This document shows positions 55,868-64,000 of a stretch of 64,000 nucleotides of DNA, one piece after another. Source of the stretch: Vreelandella arcis (GTDB taxonomy: Bacteria > Pseudomonadota > Gammaproteobacteria > Pseudomonadales > Halomonadaceae); the NCBI RefSeq assembly GCF_900103865.1, contig NZ_FNII01000004.1, forward strand, positions 248,001 to 312,000, in the 5' to 3' direction. Made by a program: the position numbers and the translations under genes. Position 1 is the first letter of the stretch; every line of letters starts with the position of its first letter. The notes under the pieces are model-generated. The model was given only the letters and a program-made list of their open reading frames with translations, had not been told where the DNA came from and did not search any database.

Positions 55868-56557
55868 CTAGAACGGCGAGACGTTTAAGAAGAAACGTTG
55901 TAGCCAACCCATGTGTTGCGCTTCGTTGATATAACCGTCGCCTACATATTCAATACGCGCATCTGCAACCTGGGTCGAGGGCACGGTATTTTGCGCGGTA
56001 ACCGTGCGTGGGTTCACCACCCCAGAAAACCGAATAAACTCAGTGCCTTGATTGATGGCGATTTGTTTTTCACCGCGGACGCGAAGGTTACCATTACTCA
56101 TAACTTCCAGGACGGATACTGTAATCGTACCGGTAAAGGAGTTATTGGCTTGAGAACCGCCTCCCCCAGAAAAGTCGCTTTCGCCACTCACTTCAAACCC
56201 GTATTCAGCTAGGGTTTCGAGCGCGTCCGGCAATGCGCCAAACTCGAGGCTTGCGCTACCGTCGCGATCGGCATTAGACGCCGAGTTCTTGCTGGCGCTC
56301 ACTTCTTCATCCAGCACAATCGTCAGAATATCGCCAACCGATCTTGGACGGCGGTCTTCAAACAGGGGCTGATACCCGCGACGCGCTTGATAAATAGACC
56401 CGTTAGGCACCGGTGGGGGGCGGTCAACAACATTGATCTGCTCTTGCTCACCAACCACTGAAGCCCTGGGGATTTGGGCACAACCCGCCGCCGCCAACAA
56501 AAAGAATGCCAGCCCCACCAGCGCAATACGTCGCAAAATACAATGTCGTTCCAGCAT
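55868..56557 (-). CDS. flgH: Flagellar L-ring lipoprotein FlgH
   Basis: FlgH forms the outer-membrane L ring. The 229-residue product has a lipoprotein signal with the lipobox LAAAGC (Cys26, lipidation site). The family pattern [30 protein letters not shown] is present, as is the C-terminal LGWLQRFF-like end ([14 protein letters not shown]). Length is typical. Confidence 0.96.
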   Translation of the reverse strand: MLERHCILRRIALVGLAFFLLAAAGCAQIPRASVVGEQEQINVVDRPPPVPNGSIYQARRGYQPLFEDRRPRSVGDILTIVLDEEVSASKNSASNADRDGSASLEFGALPDALETLAEYGFEVSGESDFSGGGGSQANNSFTGTITVSVLEVMSNGNLRVRGEKQIAINQGTEFIRFSGVVNPRTVTAQNTVPSTQVADARIEYVGDGYINEAQHMGWLQRFFLNVSPF

Positions 56558-56581
56558 GACCCAACCTATCAGTAAACGGCT

Positions 56582-57364
56582 TTATAGCTGAGCCAAACGC
56601 GCCAACATTTCGTCGCTGGTCGAGACAGCCTTACTGTTAATTTCGTAGGCCCGCTGGGTCTGAATCATGTTGACCATCTCTTCAACCACATTGACGTTCG
56701 AGGTCTCCACATACCCCTGGAACAGCCGCCCAGCGCCGTTCATGCCGGGCATGTTTTGATTAGGCACACCGGAAGACCCCGTTTCTTGATAGAGATTGCC
56801 CCCCATGCTCTGTAGGCCACCGGGATTGATGAAAGTGCTCACGTTAATCTGGCCGATCTGATTGGCCTGATTGTCGCCCGGCTGACGTACGCTTACCGTG
56901 CCGTCTTCACCAACGCTGACCGAAAGGGCATTTTCAGGGATGAAAATAGCCGGCTCTATCGGGTAACCGTTGGCGGTTACCATCTGGCCGTTTTCATTTA
57001 GCTGAAAGCTGCCGTCACGGGTATAGGCGGTATTGCCATCGGGCATCAGCACCTGAAAGAAGCCCTCGCCATTAATCGCCAGATCGCGTGAGTTTTCCGT
57101 CTGCTCCAGGCCACCCTGAGTGTGCAAACGCTCAGTGGCGACCGCACGCACCCCTGTACCAACCTGCATGCCCGACGGCAGCCGATCTTGAACGTTATTT
57201 TGTGCGCCTGGCTGACGCATATTTTGATACAACAGGTCTTCAAACACCGGACGTGAGCGTTTAAAGCCATTGGTACTGACGTTAGCCAGATTATTAGAAA
57301 TCACATCCAGCTTGGTTTGCTGGGATTCCAGGCCGGTTTTGGCCGTCCACAAAGACGAGATCAT
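56582..57364 (-). CDS. flgG: Flagellar distal rod protein FlgG
   Basis: FlgG forms the distal rod. The 260-residue product has the rod-family N-terminus ([45 protein letters not shown]) and C-terminus ([31 protein letters not shown]), both coiled-coil helices. Length exactly matches typical FlgG (260). Confidence 0.97.
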   Translation of the reverse strand: MISSLWTAKTGLESQQTKLDVISNNLANVSTNGFKRSRPVFEDLLYQNMRQPGAQNNVQDRLPSGMQVGTGVRAVATERLHTQGGLEQTENSRDLAINGEGFFQVLMPDGNTAYTRDGSFQLNENGQMVTANGYPIEPAIFIPENALSVSVGEDGTVSVRQPGDNQANQIGQINVSTFINPGGLQSMGGNLYQETGSSGVPNQNMPGMNGAGRLFQGYVETSNVNVVEEMVNMIQTQRAYEINSKAVSTSDEMLARLAQL

Positions 57365-57394
57365 AAAAGTGCCCTCTTGGCTGACAAAGCGCTA

Positions 57395-58156
57395 TCAGCC
57401 CTGAATCGATAACATGCTGTTAGCCCGTTGGGCGTTTTCGTCCGCCGAGGTCAGCATTTTCATTTGCATATCATAGCGACGCCCCGCATCAATCATTGAC
57501 ACCATGCTGTCAACGGCGCTGACGTTGCTACCTTCAAGCGCACCACTGACGAGTGAGGCGTCTTCATCGGCGGCTAGCGCCCCCGGCTCTCCCTCATCGT
57601 TGAGCGGTCCGCGAAATAGGCCGTCTTCGCCGCGCGTCAACTCGCCTTCTTCAGGCGTCACCAATTTTATGCGGCCCACATTAACAATCGCTTCAGGACC
57701 TACCCCTTGGGGAATAGCACTGATCGTGCCGTCGGCACCGATTGAAATCTGCGACCCTTGTGGCACAGCAATAGGGCCACCATCACCCATTACCGGCTGA
57801 CCGGCACCCGTCATCAGTACACCGTCGCTGTCGATTTGCAGGTCGCCGCGGCGGGTGTATGTTTCAGCGCCGTCTTGATCCAGCACTGCCATCCAGGCGT
57901 CGTCCTGCATGGCCACGTCTAGGCCGCGGCCCGTCCGTTCAATCGGCCCTTGGGAATAGTCGGTGCCTGGCGTGGTAGTAACGGCGGAGGTACGAGTCGC
58001 CAGCAAGGCGTCACCTTCAACAGGTACCGAGCGCGCAGCCTCTAGCTGCGCGCGGAAACCCGCTGTGGCAACGTTCGCCAGATTATTACTGACGACCGAC
58101 TGCTGATCCATCGTATGCTTGGCGCCACTCATGGCGGTGTACAGCATTCTATCCAC
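57395..58156 (-). CDS. flgF: Flagellar proximal rod protein FlgF
   Basis: FlgF is a rod protein between FlgC and FlgG. The 253-residue product has MLYTAMSGAKHTMDQQSVVSNNLANVATAGFRAQLEAARSVPV at the start and SMVSMIDAGRRYDMQMKMLTSADENAQRANSML at the end, both family-typical. It lies between flgE and flgG. Confidence 0.96.
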   Translation of the reverse strand: MDRMLYTAMSGAKHTMDQQSVVSNNLANVATAGFRAQLEAARSVPVEGDALLATRTSAVTTTPGTDYSQGPIERTGRGLDVAMQDDAWMAVLDQDGAETYTRRGDLQIDSDGVLMTGAGQPVMGDGGPIAVPQGSQISIGADGTISAIPQGVGPEAIVNVGRIKLVTPEEGELTRGEDGLFRGPLNDEGEPGALAADEDASLVSGALEGSNVSAVDSMVSMIDAGRRYDMQMKMLTSADENAQRANSMLSIQG

Positions 58157-58184
58157 GACCTTGCTCCCTTAATGCCATCAGCCG

Positions 58185-59474
58185 TTAGAGATTGATGATG
58201 GTCTGTAGCAGCTCATCTTGCGTGCTGATGGTTTGCGAGTTGGCCTGATAGGCCCGCTGGGCCACGATCATGTCCACGAGCTCGCCGGCCATATCGACAT
58301 TCGAGGTTTCTACCGCGCCCGGCTCGATCAAGCCGCGCTGGCCGGTACCCGGCGCACCGACCAACTCTTGCCCAGAAGCACCGGTGGCGGTCCATAGATT
58401 GTCACCCTCAGGCTTTAGACCCTCAGGGTTACGGAAGCTCACCAGCGCGACTTGTCCAGCTGCCAATGATTGCTCATTGGAGTAGTTACGCATAACAGTG
58501 CCATCGTCTTCGATGGTGACGCCCACTAGAGAACCCGCAGTGTAACCGTCCTGTGTCAGGTCATTGACGGTAGAGTCATTCGCCTGCTGAGAGGTACCGG
58601 CGAAGTCGATTTCGATCTGTTGACTCGTCAACGTATCGTTAAACTCGCTGGTAGTTACGGCACCGCCATCTGCATCGCGCATATCGTTTGGACTATCTAA
58701 ATTAATCTGGAAAGCGTTAAAGTTATTATTGAGACGACCATCCGTTGTGAAGCCAAAATTTGACGTATCCGCAATATTGGTAAAAGCATAATTCGGCGCG
58801 CCGGCAGGCCCACCCGACATGCGGGCATCAACCCGCCACTCATTGGGGTTGGTCTTAGTGAAATACATGGTCAGGTTTCGCGCATTACCCTGTGAATCGT
58901 AAATCGTGCCATTGGTCGAATACGAGTACTGGCTGGAATCCAAACCATTGGCGACGGCTTCGGCATCGAACCCGACTGGATTAATCACCTCTTCTTCCGA
59001 ATCCAGATTCAGCGAAACATCCAGCTCCGTGGTAGCGCTGGCGGCTAGATCGCCCGCATCGACACTGAGCGCTTCCACATCGCCACCGCCTTGAATGTTG
59101 CCTGCATCATCTGCCGGGTAACCCATGATCTGTGCGCCCTGGGCATTTACCAGATCGCCTTGGGCGGTCATGGTCAGCTGACCATTACGCGAGTAGCCAA
59201 TTTCGCCATTGGGCTGTTGAAAGCGAAAGAAGCCTTCGCCGGCTATCGCCAGATCCATATTGCGGTTCGATGATTCGATATTGCCCTGATTAAAGTTCTG
59301 CAAAACGGCAGACGTGCGCGTACCGAGGCCAATGCTCGATTGGGCGTATACATCGGCAAACTGCACGTTGGAACTTTTGAAGCCGACGGTTTGCGAGTTG
59401 GCAATATTGTTACCTACGGCCCCCAGCTTATCTTGCTGGGCAGCCAGGCCGCTTAGCGCTTGTGAAAAACTCAT
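58185..59474 (-). CDS. flgE: Flagellar hook protein FlgE
   Basis: FlgE polymerises into the hook. The 429-residue product has the SFSQALSGLAAQQDKLGAVGNNIANSQTVGFKSSNVQFADVYA N-terminus and the ELVDMIVAQRAYQANSQTISTQDELLQTIINL C-terminus, with a variable middle (about 120-330). Length is close to E. coli FlgE (402). Confidence 0.96.
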   Translation of the reverse strand: MSFSQALSGLAAQQDKLGAVGNNIANSQTVGFKSSNVQFADVYAQSSIGLGTRTSAVLQNFNQGNIESSNRNMDLAIAGEGFFRFQQPNGEIGYSRNGQLTMTAQGDLVNAQGAQIMGYPADDAGNIQGGGDVEALSVDAGDLAASATTELDVSLNLDSEEEVINPVGFDAEAVANGLDSSQYSYSTNGTIYDSQGNARNLTMYFTKTNPNEWRVDARMSGGPAGAPNYAFTNIADTSNFGFTTDGRLNNNFNAFQINLDSPNDMRDADGGAVTTSEFNDTLTSQQIEIDFAGTSQQANDSTVNDLTQDGYTAGSLVGVTIEDDGTVMRNYSNEQSLAAGQVALVSFRNPEGLKPEGDNLWTATGASGQELVGAPGTGQRGLIEPGAVETSNVDMAGELVDMIVAQRAYQANSQTISTQDELLQTIINL

Positions 59475-59522
59475 GGTTTAGTCCCCTGCTAAATAGATCA
59501 ATAATTTACGGCGTATTACGGC

Positions 59523-60212
59523 TTAGAGAATTTGTTTGACTTGATCGAGCGATACTTGACCATAAACGCCACCCAAATCGAGGCGTACTTCTTCACCCGA
59601 CTCAGCAGGCGCCACGCCTTGAACGAGGGCATAGTTCAGAGCCTGTGATTCAATCTCGTCACCTTTGGCATTGGTCGCTTTGTAGCTCACTTTATAGGCA
59701 CCTTCCGCCACCGGGGCATCGTCATTATTCAAGCCGCCCCAGCTAAACGATTGAACCCCCGCATCGACATCTTTCTCGGTGGTGGTATAGATGACTTCGC
59801 CGGATTTACTGGTCACAGTAATCTCGACATTGTCCGCCGGCTTAGCCAACTCGATACCAAAAGGCGTTGCGTAATTGTCGCCGTCTTCGTCAGTACCCAC
59901 TTTCACCTGATTGCCTGGCACAAGCACGGCATTACCAATCAACCCGGAGGCTTGCAGCATCTGGGAAGCGTTCATCTGCTGGGTGATGCCGCTAAGCGTA
60001 TCATTCAACTCTTCGATACCGCTGACCGTATTGATCTGGGCCAGCTGAGAGGTCATCTCCGCGTTTTCCATCGGATTCATCGGGTCTTGATTTTCCAGCT
60101 GGGTAATCAGCAGCGTCATGAAGCTATTACGCAACTCTTCAGACTGCTTGGCTGGAAGGCCATCGGTGCCGCCACCGTTTATTTTATTCAATACACTCGT
60201 ATCAACATTCAT
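59523..60212 (-). CDS. flgD: Flagellar hook-capping protein FlgD
   Basis: FlgD caps the growing hook. The 229-residue product has LRNSFMTLLITQLENQDPMNPMENAEMTSQLAQINTVSGIEELN near the N-terminus, the family signature, and a fibronectin-like FlgD domain in the C-terminal half. It lies between flgC and flgE; the gap to flgC is only 3 nt. Confidence 0.96.
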   Translation of the reverse strand: MNVDTSVLNKINGGGTDGLPAKQSEELRNSFMTLLITQLENQDPMNPMENAEMTSQLAQINTVSGIEELNDTLSGITQQMNASQMLQASGLIGNAVLVPGNQVKVGTDEDGDNYATPFGIELAKPADNVEITVTSKSGEVIYTTTEKDVDAGVQSFSWGGLNNDDAPVAEGAYKVSYKATNAKGDEIESQALNYALVQGVAPAESGEEVRLDLGGVYGQVSLDQVKQIL

Positions 60213-60215
60213 GGT

Positions 60216-60626
60216 TTACCCCTCACCCAACGAGAGTGTTTGCATCAGCATCTGTTTACTGGTGTTGAAAACCTCAACGTTGGCTTGATAAGAACGCGAG
60301 GCCGAGATCATGTTGACCATCTCGTGGACAGGCTCGACGTTGGGCTTGGCAACATAGCCGTCTTCATCCGCTGCGGGATGATTGGGCATGTACTCCATTC
60401 TGAGTGGCGAGTCGTCTTCTACGACCTCCGTCACGCGAACACCACCGACGCCATAGCGGTTATTTTGCGCTTGGGTTTCAAACATGACCTGCTTGGCTCG
60501 ATACGTCTCACCGTCAGGGCCAGCTACGCTATCAGCATTTGCCATGTTGCTGGCAGTCACATTCATGCGCTGTGACTGGGCACTCATGGCAGAACCTGCA
60601 ATATCAAACGCAGAAAACATCGACAT
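60216..60626 (-). CDS. flgC: Flagellar proximal rod protein FlgC
   Basis: FlgC is a proximal rod subunit. The 136-residue product has FDIAGSAMSAQSQRMNVTASNMANADSVAG at the start and EPVHEMVNMISASRSYQANVEVFNTSKQMLMQTLSLG at the end; length matches the family (134 in E. coli). Confidence 0.97.
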   Translation of the reverse strand: MSMFSAFDIAGSAMSAQSQRMNVTASNMANADSVAGPDGETYRAKQVMFETQAQNNRYGVGGVRVTEVVEDDSPLRMEYMPNHPAADEDGYVAKPNVEPVHEMVNMISASRSYQANVEVFNTSKQMLMQTLSLGEG

Positions 60627-60655
60627 ATAATATCTCCTAACCGATCCAGCTCAGT

Positions 60656-61087
60656 TTATTCTGGCTGCATGGCCGTTTTGAGTCCTTGGATTCGGCTATT
60701 CATTATGGTGAGGCCTGCCTGATAGCGAACCGCATTATCGGCAAACTGTGAACGCTCACGATCCATTTCGACGGTATTGCCATCTAAACTAGGCTGACTG
60801 GGTGTCCGGTAAAGCAAGTCGGGGTTACCTCCGCTAAGCGCGGGGCCTTCGCCCATCAAGTGGCGGTCTGAGGTTCGCGTCAGCGCTAAACCGCCACCAT
60901 TAGCACTTTGTTCGCGCTGACCGCCTTCAACGGCTTTTTTTAACTCACTCGCAAAGTCGATATCCCTGGCTTTGTAGTTGGGGGTATCGGCATTGGCAAT
61001 GTTTGCGGCCAGCACGTCATGCCGTGCCTGGCGCAGCCCCAGCGCCTGATGGTGGTAGTTTAGAGACGATTCTAGTTGGTCAATCAT
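60656..61087 (-). CDS. flgB: Flagellar proximal rod protein FlgB
   Basis: FlgB is the first rod subunit. The ATG at 61087 (MIDQLESSLNYHHQALGLRQARHDVLAANIANADTPNYKARDIDFASELKKA) with GAGG upstream gives 143 residues, typical for FlgB; the frame runs upstream to 61192 without support. It heads the flgB-flgJ operon and is divergent from flgA. Confidence 0.95.
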   Translation of the reverse strand: MIDQLESSLNYHHQALGLRQARHDVLAANIANADTPNYKARDIDFASELKKAVEGGQREQSANGGGLALTRTSDRHLMGEGPALSGGNPDLLYRTPSQPSLDGNTVEMDRERSQFADNAVRYQAGLTIMNSRIQGLKTAMQPE

Positions 61088-61270
61088 GCCAATCCTCGCT
61101 CGCTGAAAGGCAAAATGGAATTTATTGACTGTGGAGAATACGCCGACGGCTGTCAGCCTAAAGCATGGAACAACCCCCGTTTCACCCAGCATTTCTTATG
61201 ATAATCCTCAGCCGTTTTCGCTACACTTGTGTTCGATAGAATCCCTTTTCCTGCTTTGAGCATCCCCCTC

Positions 61271-62002
61271 ATGTTTCATCTGCCGCGTACTTTTTGCCTA
61301 GGCATTCCGCTACGTTGGGTCAGTGCCCTGCTGCTGACCAGTATGGCGCTAGTTGCCCTCATACCTGCCGCCAACGCGTCGGAAACGAAACATGACGCTC
61401 TAATGGAAAGCGTGCACCAGTTTCTTTACCAAGAAACACAGGCGCTGGGTAATGAGGTGGTGATCAATCTACGTGCGCCCTCGCCGCATCTGCCCACCTG
61501 CACTGCACCCGATCCTTTCCTTACCAATCAAAATGAAGCGCCGCTTGGGCGTGTGTCTGTGGGTGTTCGTTGCGGGACGGATAGCCGCCAAGTTCGCTAT
61601 TTGCAGGCCGAGGTGGATGTCATCGGTAGCTACATCGTCGCCGCACTGGATATTGAGCGCGGTAGCCAAATTACGTCCGATATGCTTCGCGAGAAGAACG
61701 GCAACCTAGGCGATCTGTCTCCTCGTGCAGTCACTCAACCCGACGATATTATTGGTAAAATCGCACGTCGCCCCATCGCTAGCGGCACAGCTATTCAGAC
61801 ACACTTCATTCAGGCCCCCCACTTAGTTGAACGCGGTCAGCGCGTTACGGTCATAGCACAAGGAACTTCCTTTCGCGTGTCTCGCGAAGGAGAAGCCCTT
61901 GAAGATGGCGCTATGGACGAGAAAATTAGGGTGCGCTTTGATTCCCGTGAAGTGCTGACTGCCCGCGTTGTTAAGCGCGGCACCCTGATGGTCGATTTTT
62001 GA
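61271..62002 (+). CDS. flgA: Flagellar P-ring assembly chaperone FlgA
   Basis: FlgA is the periplasmic chaperone for P-ring assembly. The ATG at 61271 (MFHLPRTFCLGIPLRWV) is chosen because it gives a normal signal peptide (ending NASET near residue 40) and 243 residues; an in-frame GTG at 61229 gives 14 more. The C-terminal SAF domain is clear (AALDIERGSQITSDMLREKNGN, RRPIASGTAIQTHFIQAPHLVERGQRVTVIAQGTSFRVSREGEALEDG). No strong ribosome-binding site precedes either start. Confidence 0.92.
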   Translation: MFHLPRTFCLGIPLRWVSALLLTSMALVALIPAANASETKHDALMESVHQFLYQETQALGNEVVINLRAPSPHLPTCTAPDPFLTNQNEAPLGRVSVGVRCGTDSRQVRYLQAEVDVIGSYIVAALDIERGSQITSDMLREKNGNLGDLSPRAVTQPDDIIGKIARRPIASGTAIQTHFIQAPHLVERGQRVTVIAQGTSFRVSREGEALEDGAMDEKIRVRFDSREVLTARVVKRGTLMVDF

Positions 62003-62011
62003 TTAAATGGC

Positions 62012-62038
62012 TAAAGTTTTACTCGGTGGCGCCGATAG
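62012..62038 (+). promoter_or_regulatory. Sigma-28 promoter of flgM-flgN
   Basis: TAAAGTTT (62012-62019), a perfect -35, and GCCGATAG (62031-62038) are separated by 11 nt, matching the FliA consensus at 15 of 16 positions. It lies between flgA and flgM, so flgMN have their own late promoter besides read-through from flgA. Confidence 0.82.
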
Positions 62039-62089
62039 TCCTCGTAATCCGCGCATCGCGCTCAAAACGTTGACGATGAGGCTCACAAC

Positions 62090-62365
62090 GTGAAAATTGA
62101 TAACATCAATAATCCGCTGCTTCGCTCAAATCATGCTCAGCAGCGTGACGAAACCCAGAAAGCGGGCAGCCCGACACCTGCGTCTGCAGGTACGGAAGCC
62201 AAAAGCTCAACCCAAATTAGCACGTCTAGCGCTGATGAAACGTACGATATCGACAGCGCCAAGGTCGAAGAAATTCGAGACGCCATTCGTGATGGCCGTT
62301 TGGAAATTCGGGCTGATCGTATTGCTGATGGGTTGATTGCCAATCTTCGAGAGTCCCAGGAGTAA
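62090..62365 (+). CDS. flgM: Anti-sigma-28 factor FlgM
   Basis: FlgM binds FliA and is secreted when the hook is complete, releasing late transcription. The 91-residue product starts at a GTG with GAGG upstream. It has the family N-terminus MKIDNINNP and the C-terminal sigma-binding helices (IDSAKVEEIRDAIRDGRLEIRADRIADGLI). Length is near E. coli FlgM (97). It is followed 3 nt later by flgN. Confidence 0.96.
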   Translation: MKIDNINNPLLRSNHAQQRDETQKAGSPTPASAGTEAKSSTQISTSSADETYDIDSAKVEEIRDAIRDGRLEIRADRIADGLIANLRESQE

Positions 62366-62368
62366 TTT

Positions 62369-62818
62369 ATGAGTCTCGCCAGCTTGTTGACCGACCAGCA
62401 GCAACGCGTTGATACGTTGATCTCACTGCTAAGCAACGAGCAAAACCTGTTGACCCAGGGAGATATTGATGGCGATGCTCTGGCTGATGTGGCCCATCAG
62501 AAACAGCAGTTGCTGGTCGAACTTGAGCGCATTGAGAACCTACGGCGCAATATTCAGGAGCGCCTCGGTTATGAGAGTGGCGCTTTAGGTGCCAAGTCTG
62601 CTGCACAGGATGCTAACTGCATCGACCTTTGGCAGCGCTTGCTAGAAAAAAGCGAACGCGCTGCTCGCCTGAATGCGTTGACAGGCCAGATGCTTTCTTT
62701 GCGCATGCAGCACAACCAGCAAATGCTCGACTATATTCGTCAAATTGCTGAAAAAACGCTTTACACCTCGACTGGCCGGAACATGGCTCAATCCGGCAAA
62801 ATTAACGCATCGGCTTAA
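62369..62818 (+). CDS. flgN: Flagellar export chaperone FlgN
   Basis: FlgN chaperones the junction proteins FlgK and FlgL. The 149-residue product is helical and Gln/Leu-rich, with the family pattern LLTDQQQRVDTLISLLSNEQNLL at the start and NALTGQMLSLRMQHNQQML toward the C-terminus. It directly follows flgM. Confidence 0.92.
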   Translation: MSLASLLTDQQQRVDTLISLLSNEQNLLTQGDIDGDALADVAHQKQQLLVELERIENLRRNIQERLGYESGALGAKSAAQDANCIDLWQRLLEKSERAARLNALTGQMLSLRMQHNQQMLDYIRQIAEKTLYTSTGRNMAQSGKINASA

Positions 62819-62902
62819 CTCCACGTTAATCTAGACAAACCTTATACATGGCGCTTAAATCAAGAAACATACCATTTGTTTCACAACGCCATAGGTTTAT
62901 TG

Positions 62903-63643
62903 ATGCTGCCTCATCTACCCCACCAATTCACAGCCGTCATTACCGGTGCCTCGGGCGGGATTGGCCTTGCTTTTCTAAAACGCCTCCTGGCCTCGACTCA
63001 GACAGGTCGTATCCTGGCCGTTAGCCGTCGGCCCATTCCTTTACAGGATAAGCGCCTGACGCACCTCACTCTTGATGTATCAGAACAAGAGGGGCGCCTG
63101 GCGCTTAGTCAGCAGCTCCGCAACCAGCCTATCCACTTGCTCTTTAATGCCGTTGGCATACTCCACGACGCTTCGCGACACCTACAGCCAGAAAAGCGCT
63201 TGGATAAGTTGACACTTGAGGGGCTCACTCATGCTATGCATGTGAATGCGTTTACCCCCGCTTTATTAATCTCTGCTATCCGACCCTGTCTACAGGGCAA
63301 TCATCCCACCATTATTGCCAGTCTATCGGCTCGAGTTGGCTCGATTGGCGATAATCATCTAGGCGGTTGGTATGGCTATCGCGCGAGCAAGGCGGCGCAC
63401 AACATGCTGATGAAAACAGCGGCTGTCGAACTTTCACGGCTTAACAAACAGTCCATCGTTTTATGCCTGCACCCCGGCACAACGGATACGCCTCTTTCCA
63501 AACCTTTCCAGGCACGTGTCCCCAGCGAAAAGCTGTTTACGCCTGACTTCGTCGCTGAGCAATTAATAGAAGTTATTTCCAAACGCACGCCCGACGATAG
63601 CGGCAGCTTCTGGGATTGGGCCGGTGAACCCATCGAATGGTAA
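62903..63643 (+). CDS. Short-chain dehydrogenase/reductase family protein
   Basis: This NAD(P)-dependent SDR has 246 residues from ATG 62903 (AGG upstream; the frame begins at a TTG nine codons earlier). It has the cofactor motif TGASGGIG near residue 14, NAVGILHD after the third strand, and the catalytic YRASK (Tyr-xxx-Lys). It resembles the C-factor (CsgA)-like SDRs, whose substrates are not known. It lies beyond the flagellar block and ends at the terminator shared with the rRNA operon. Confidence 0.88.
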   Translation: MLPHLPHQFTAVITGASGGIGLAFLKRLLASTQTGRILAVSRRPIPLQDKRLTHLTLDVSEQEGRLALSQQLRNQPIHLLFNAVGILHDASRHLQPEKRLDKLTLEGLTHAMHVNAFTPALLISAIRPCLQGNHPTIIASLSARVGSIGDNHLGGWYGYRASKAAHNMLMKTAAVELSRLNKQSIVLCLHPGTTDTPLSKPFQARVPSEKLFTPDFVAEQLIEVISKRTPDDSGSFWDWAGEPIEW

Positions 63644-63661
63644 AAGAAAACAGCCGCCATA

Positions 63662-63698
63662 AAAAAATCCCCCAAGGCATAAGCCCTGGGGGATTTTT
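63662..63698. terminator. Bidirectional terminator between the SDR gene and the rRNA operon
   Basis: AAAAATCCCCCAAGGC and GCCCTGGGGGATTTTT form a long stem (about 63663-63678 with 63683-63698) with an ATAA loop. A-runs and T-runs on the two sides allow termination in both directions: the SDR transcript on the plus strand and the rRNA transcript, after 5S, on the minus strand. Confidence 0.9.
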
Positions 63699-63707
63699 GG
63701 TATAGGT

Positions 63708-63824
63708 GCCTGACGATGACCTACTCTCGCATGGGGAGACCCCACACTACCATCGGCGCTAAGCGGTTTCACTGCTGAGTTCGGCAAGGGATCAGGTGGT
63801 TCACGCTCGCTATGGTCGTCAGGC
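63708..63824 (-). rRNA. rrf: 5S ribosomal RNA
   Basis: The complement reads GCCTGACGACCATAGCGAG at the 5' end and ends GTAGGTCATCGTCAGGC. It contains the conserved loops ACCTGATCCC, CCGAACTCAG and CGAGAGTAGG of bacterial 5S rRNA. Length (about 117 nt) and pairing of the two termini (GCCTGACGA with TCGTCAGGC) fit. It lies downstream of 23S on the minus strand. Confidence 0.96.
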
Positions 63825-63944
63825 GTAACTTTAAATGGATATCATGCTGTGTTTTGTGATCGTCTCTTTTCGCCTCAAGCCTTTGCTTGGGACGCGTATC
63901 CGGTTTGTCTCGTTATCATCACGACCAGACCCCTTGGGTGTTAT

Positions 63945-64000
63945 AGGGTCAAGCCTCACGGGCCATTAGTACACGTTAGCTCAACGCCTTGCAGCGCTTC
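63945..64000 (-). rRNA. rrl: 23S ribosomal RNA, 3' end (partial)
   Basis: The complement of the last bases reads GTTGAGCTAACGTGTACTA then ATGGCCCGTGAGGCTTGACCCT, matching the conserved 3' end of bacterial 23S rRNA (E. coli: GTTGAGCTAACCGGTACTA...CCGTGAGGCTTAACCTT). The rest lies beyond the window. The exact 3' end is uncertain by a few bases. The 23S-5S spacer is about 120 nt with no tRNA. Confidence 0.92.

Noticed and set aside
1-64000. CRISPR arrays, phage or insertion sequences
   Set aside because: No regularly spaced repeats, transposase or phage structural genes were seen; the only mobile element recognised is the intein.

Overview
The window looks like a chromosomal segment of a Halomonas-type gammaproteobacterium (Halomonadaceae). 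This is inferred from gene content and gene order, not from a database search. The supporting features are a split B12-dependent ribonucleotide reductase (nrdJa/nrdJb), an FlhDC-controlled flagellar regulon, the ssb/MFS/uvrA neighbourhood, and moderately high GC. No phage, IS element, CRISPR array or tRNA gene was seen. The only mobile DNA recognised is an intein.

Layout. (1) 1-6.8 kb is housekeeping DNA: a truncated RmlD-like gene running off the left edge, ssb, a YajR-like MFS exporter, the divergent uvrA, and a Crp/Fnr regulator. (2) 6.9-11.0 kb is nrdJa-nrdJb. The large subunit is interrupted by a 377-residue LAGLIDADG intein placed directly before the catalytic thiyl cysteine. (3) 11.2-13.8 kb holds a small exported protein and a phytochrome-like diguanylate cyclase that has lost its chromophore ligands. 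The cyclase gene starts a few bases after a stator gene. (4) 13.8-33.2 kb is one long, nearly all minus-strand motility and chemotaxis block. In transcription order it runs flhD-flhC, motA-motB, cheA-cheW, an MCP, cheR-cheB, an MCP relic, cheY-cheZ, flhB-flhA-flhF, an ATPase-less FlhG-like protein, flhE, fliA, a second PomA/PomB-type stator pair, and the diguanylate cyclase. (5) 33.3-38.6 kb holds fliS, fliT, a second FliK-like gene, an FhlB-like gene, a YcgR/PilZ/HD-GYP fusion, flaG and fliE. (6) 38.9-50.2 kb is the basal body and export operon fliFGHIJK-fliLMNOPQR on the plus strand. (7) 50.3-62.8 kb is flgBCDEFGHIJKL (minus) and flgA-flgM-flgN (plus). (8) 62.9-64.0 kb holds a short-chain dehydrogenase, a bidirectional terminator, 5S rRNA and the 3' end of 23S rRNA, the rRNAs on the minus strand.

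How it works together. FlhDC probably switches on the basal-body, export and fliA genes. FliA (sigma-28), held by FlgM until the hook is complete, then reads late genes. Five sequences match the sigma-28 consensus TAAAGTTT-N11-GCCGATAA closely: before flgKL, fliS, flaG, flgMN and (weaker) cheR. Two stator types, a complete Che pathway with CheZ, and at least two c-di-GMP proteins indicate control of motor torque and direction. Flagellin (fliC) and the filament cap (fliD) are not in this window.

The most unusual items are: the small protein after flhF, which keeps the FlhF-activating DQAxxLR helix of FlhG but has no ATPase motifs, next to an FlhF with a ~345-residue C-terminal extension; the nrdJ intein; the degenerate phytochrome in the stator operon; and the YcgR/HD-GYP fusion.
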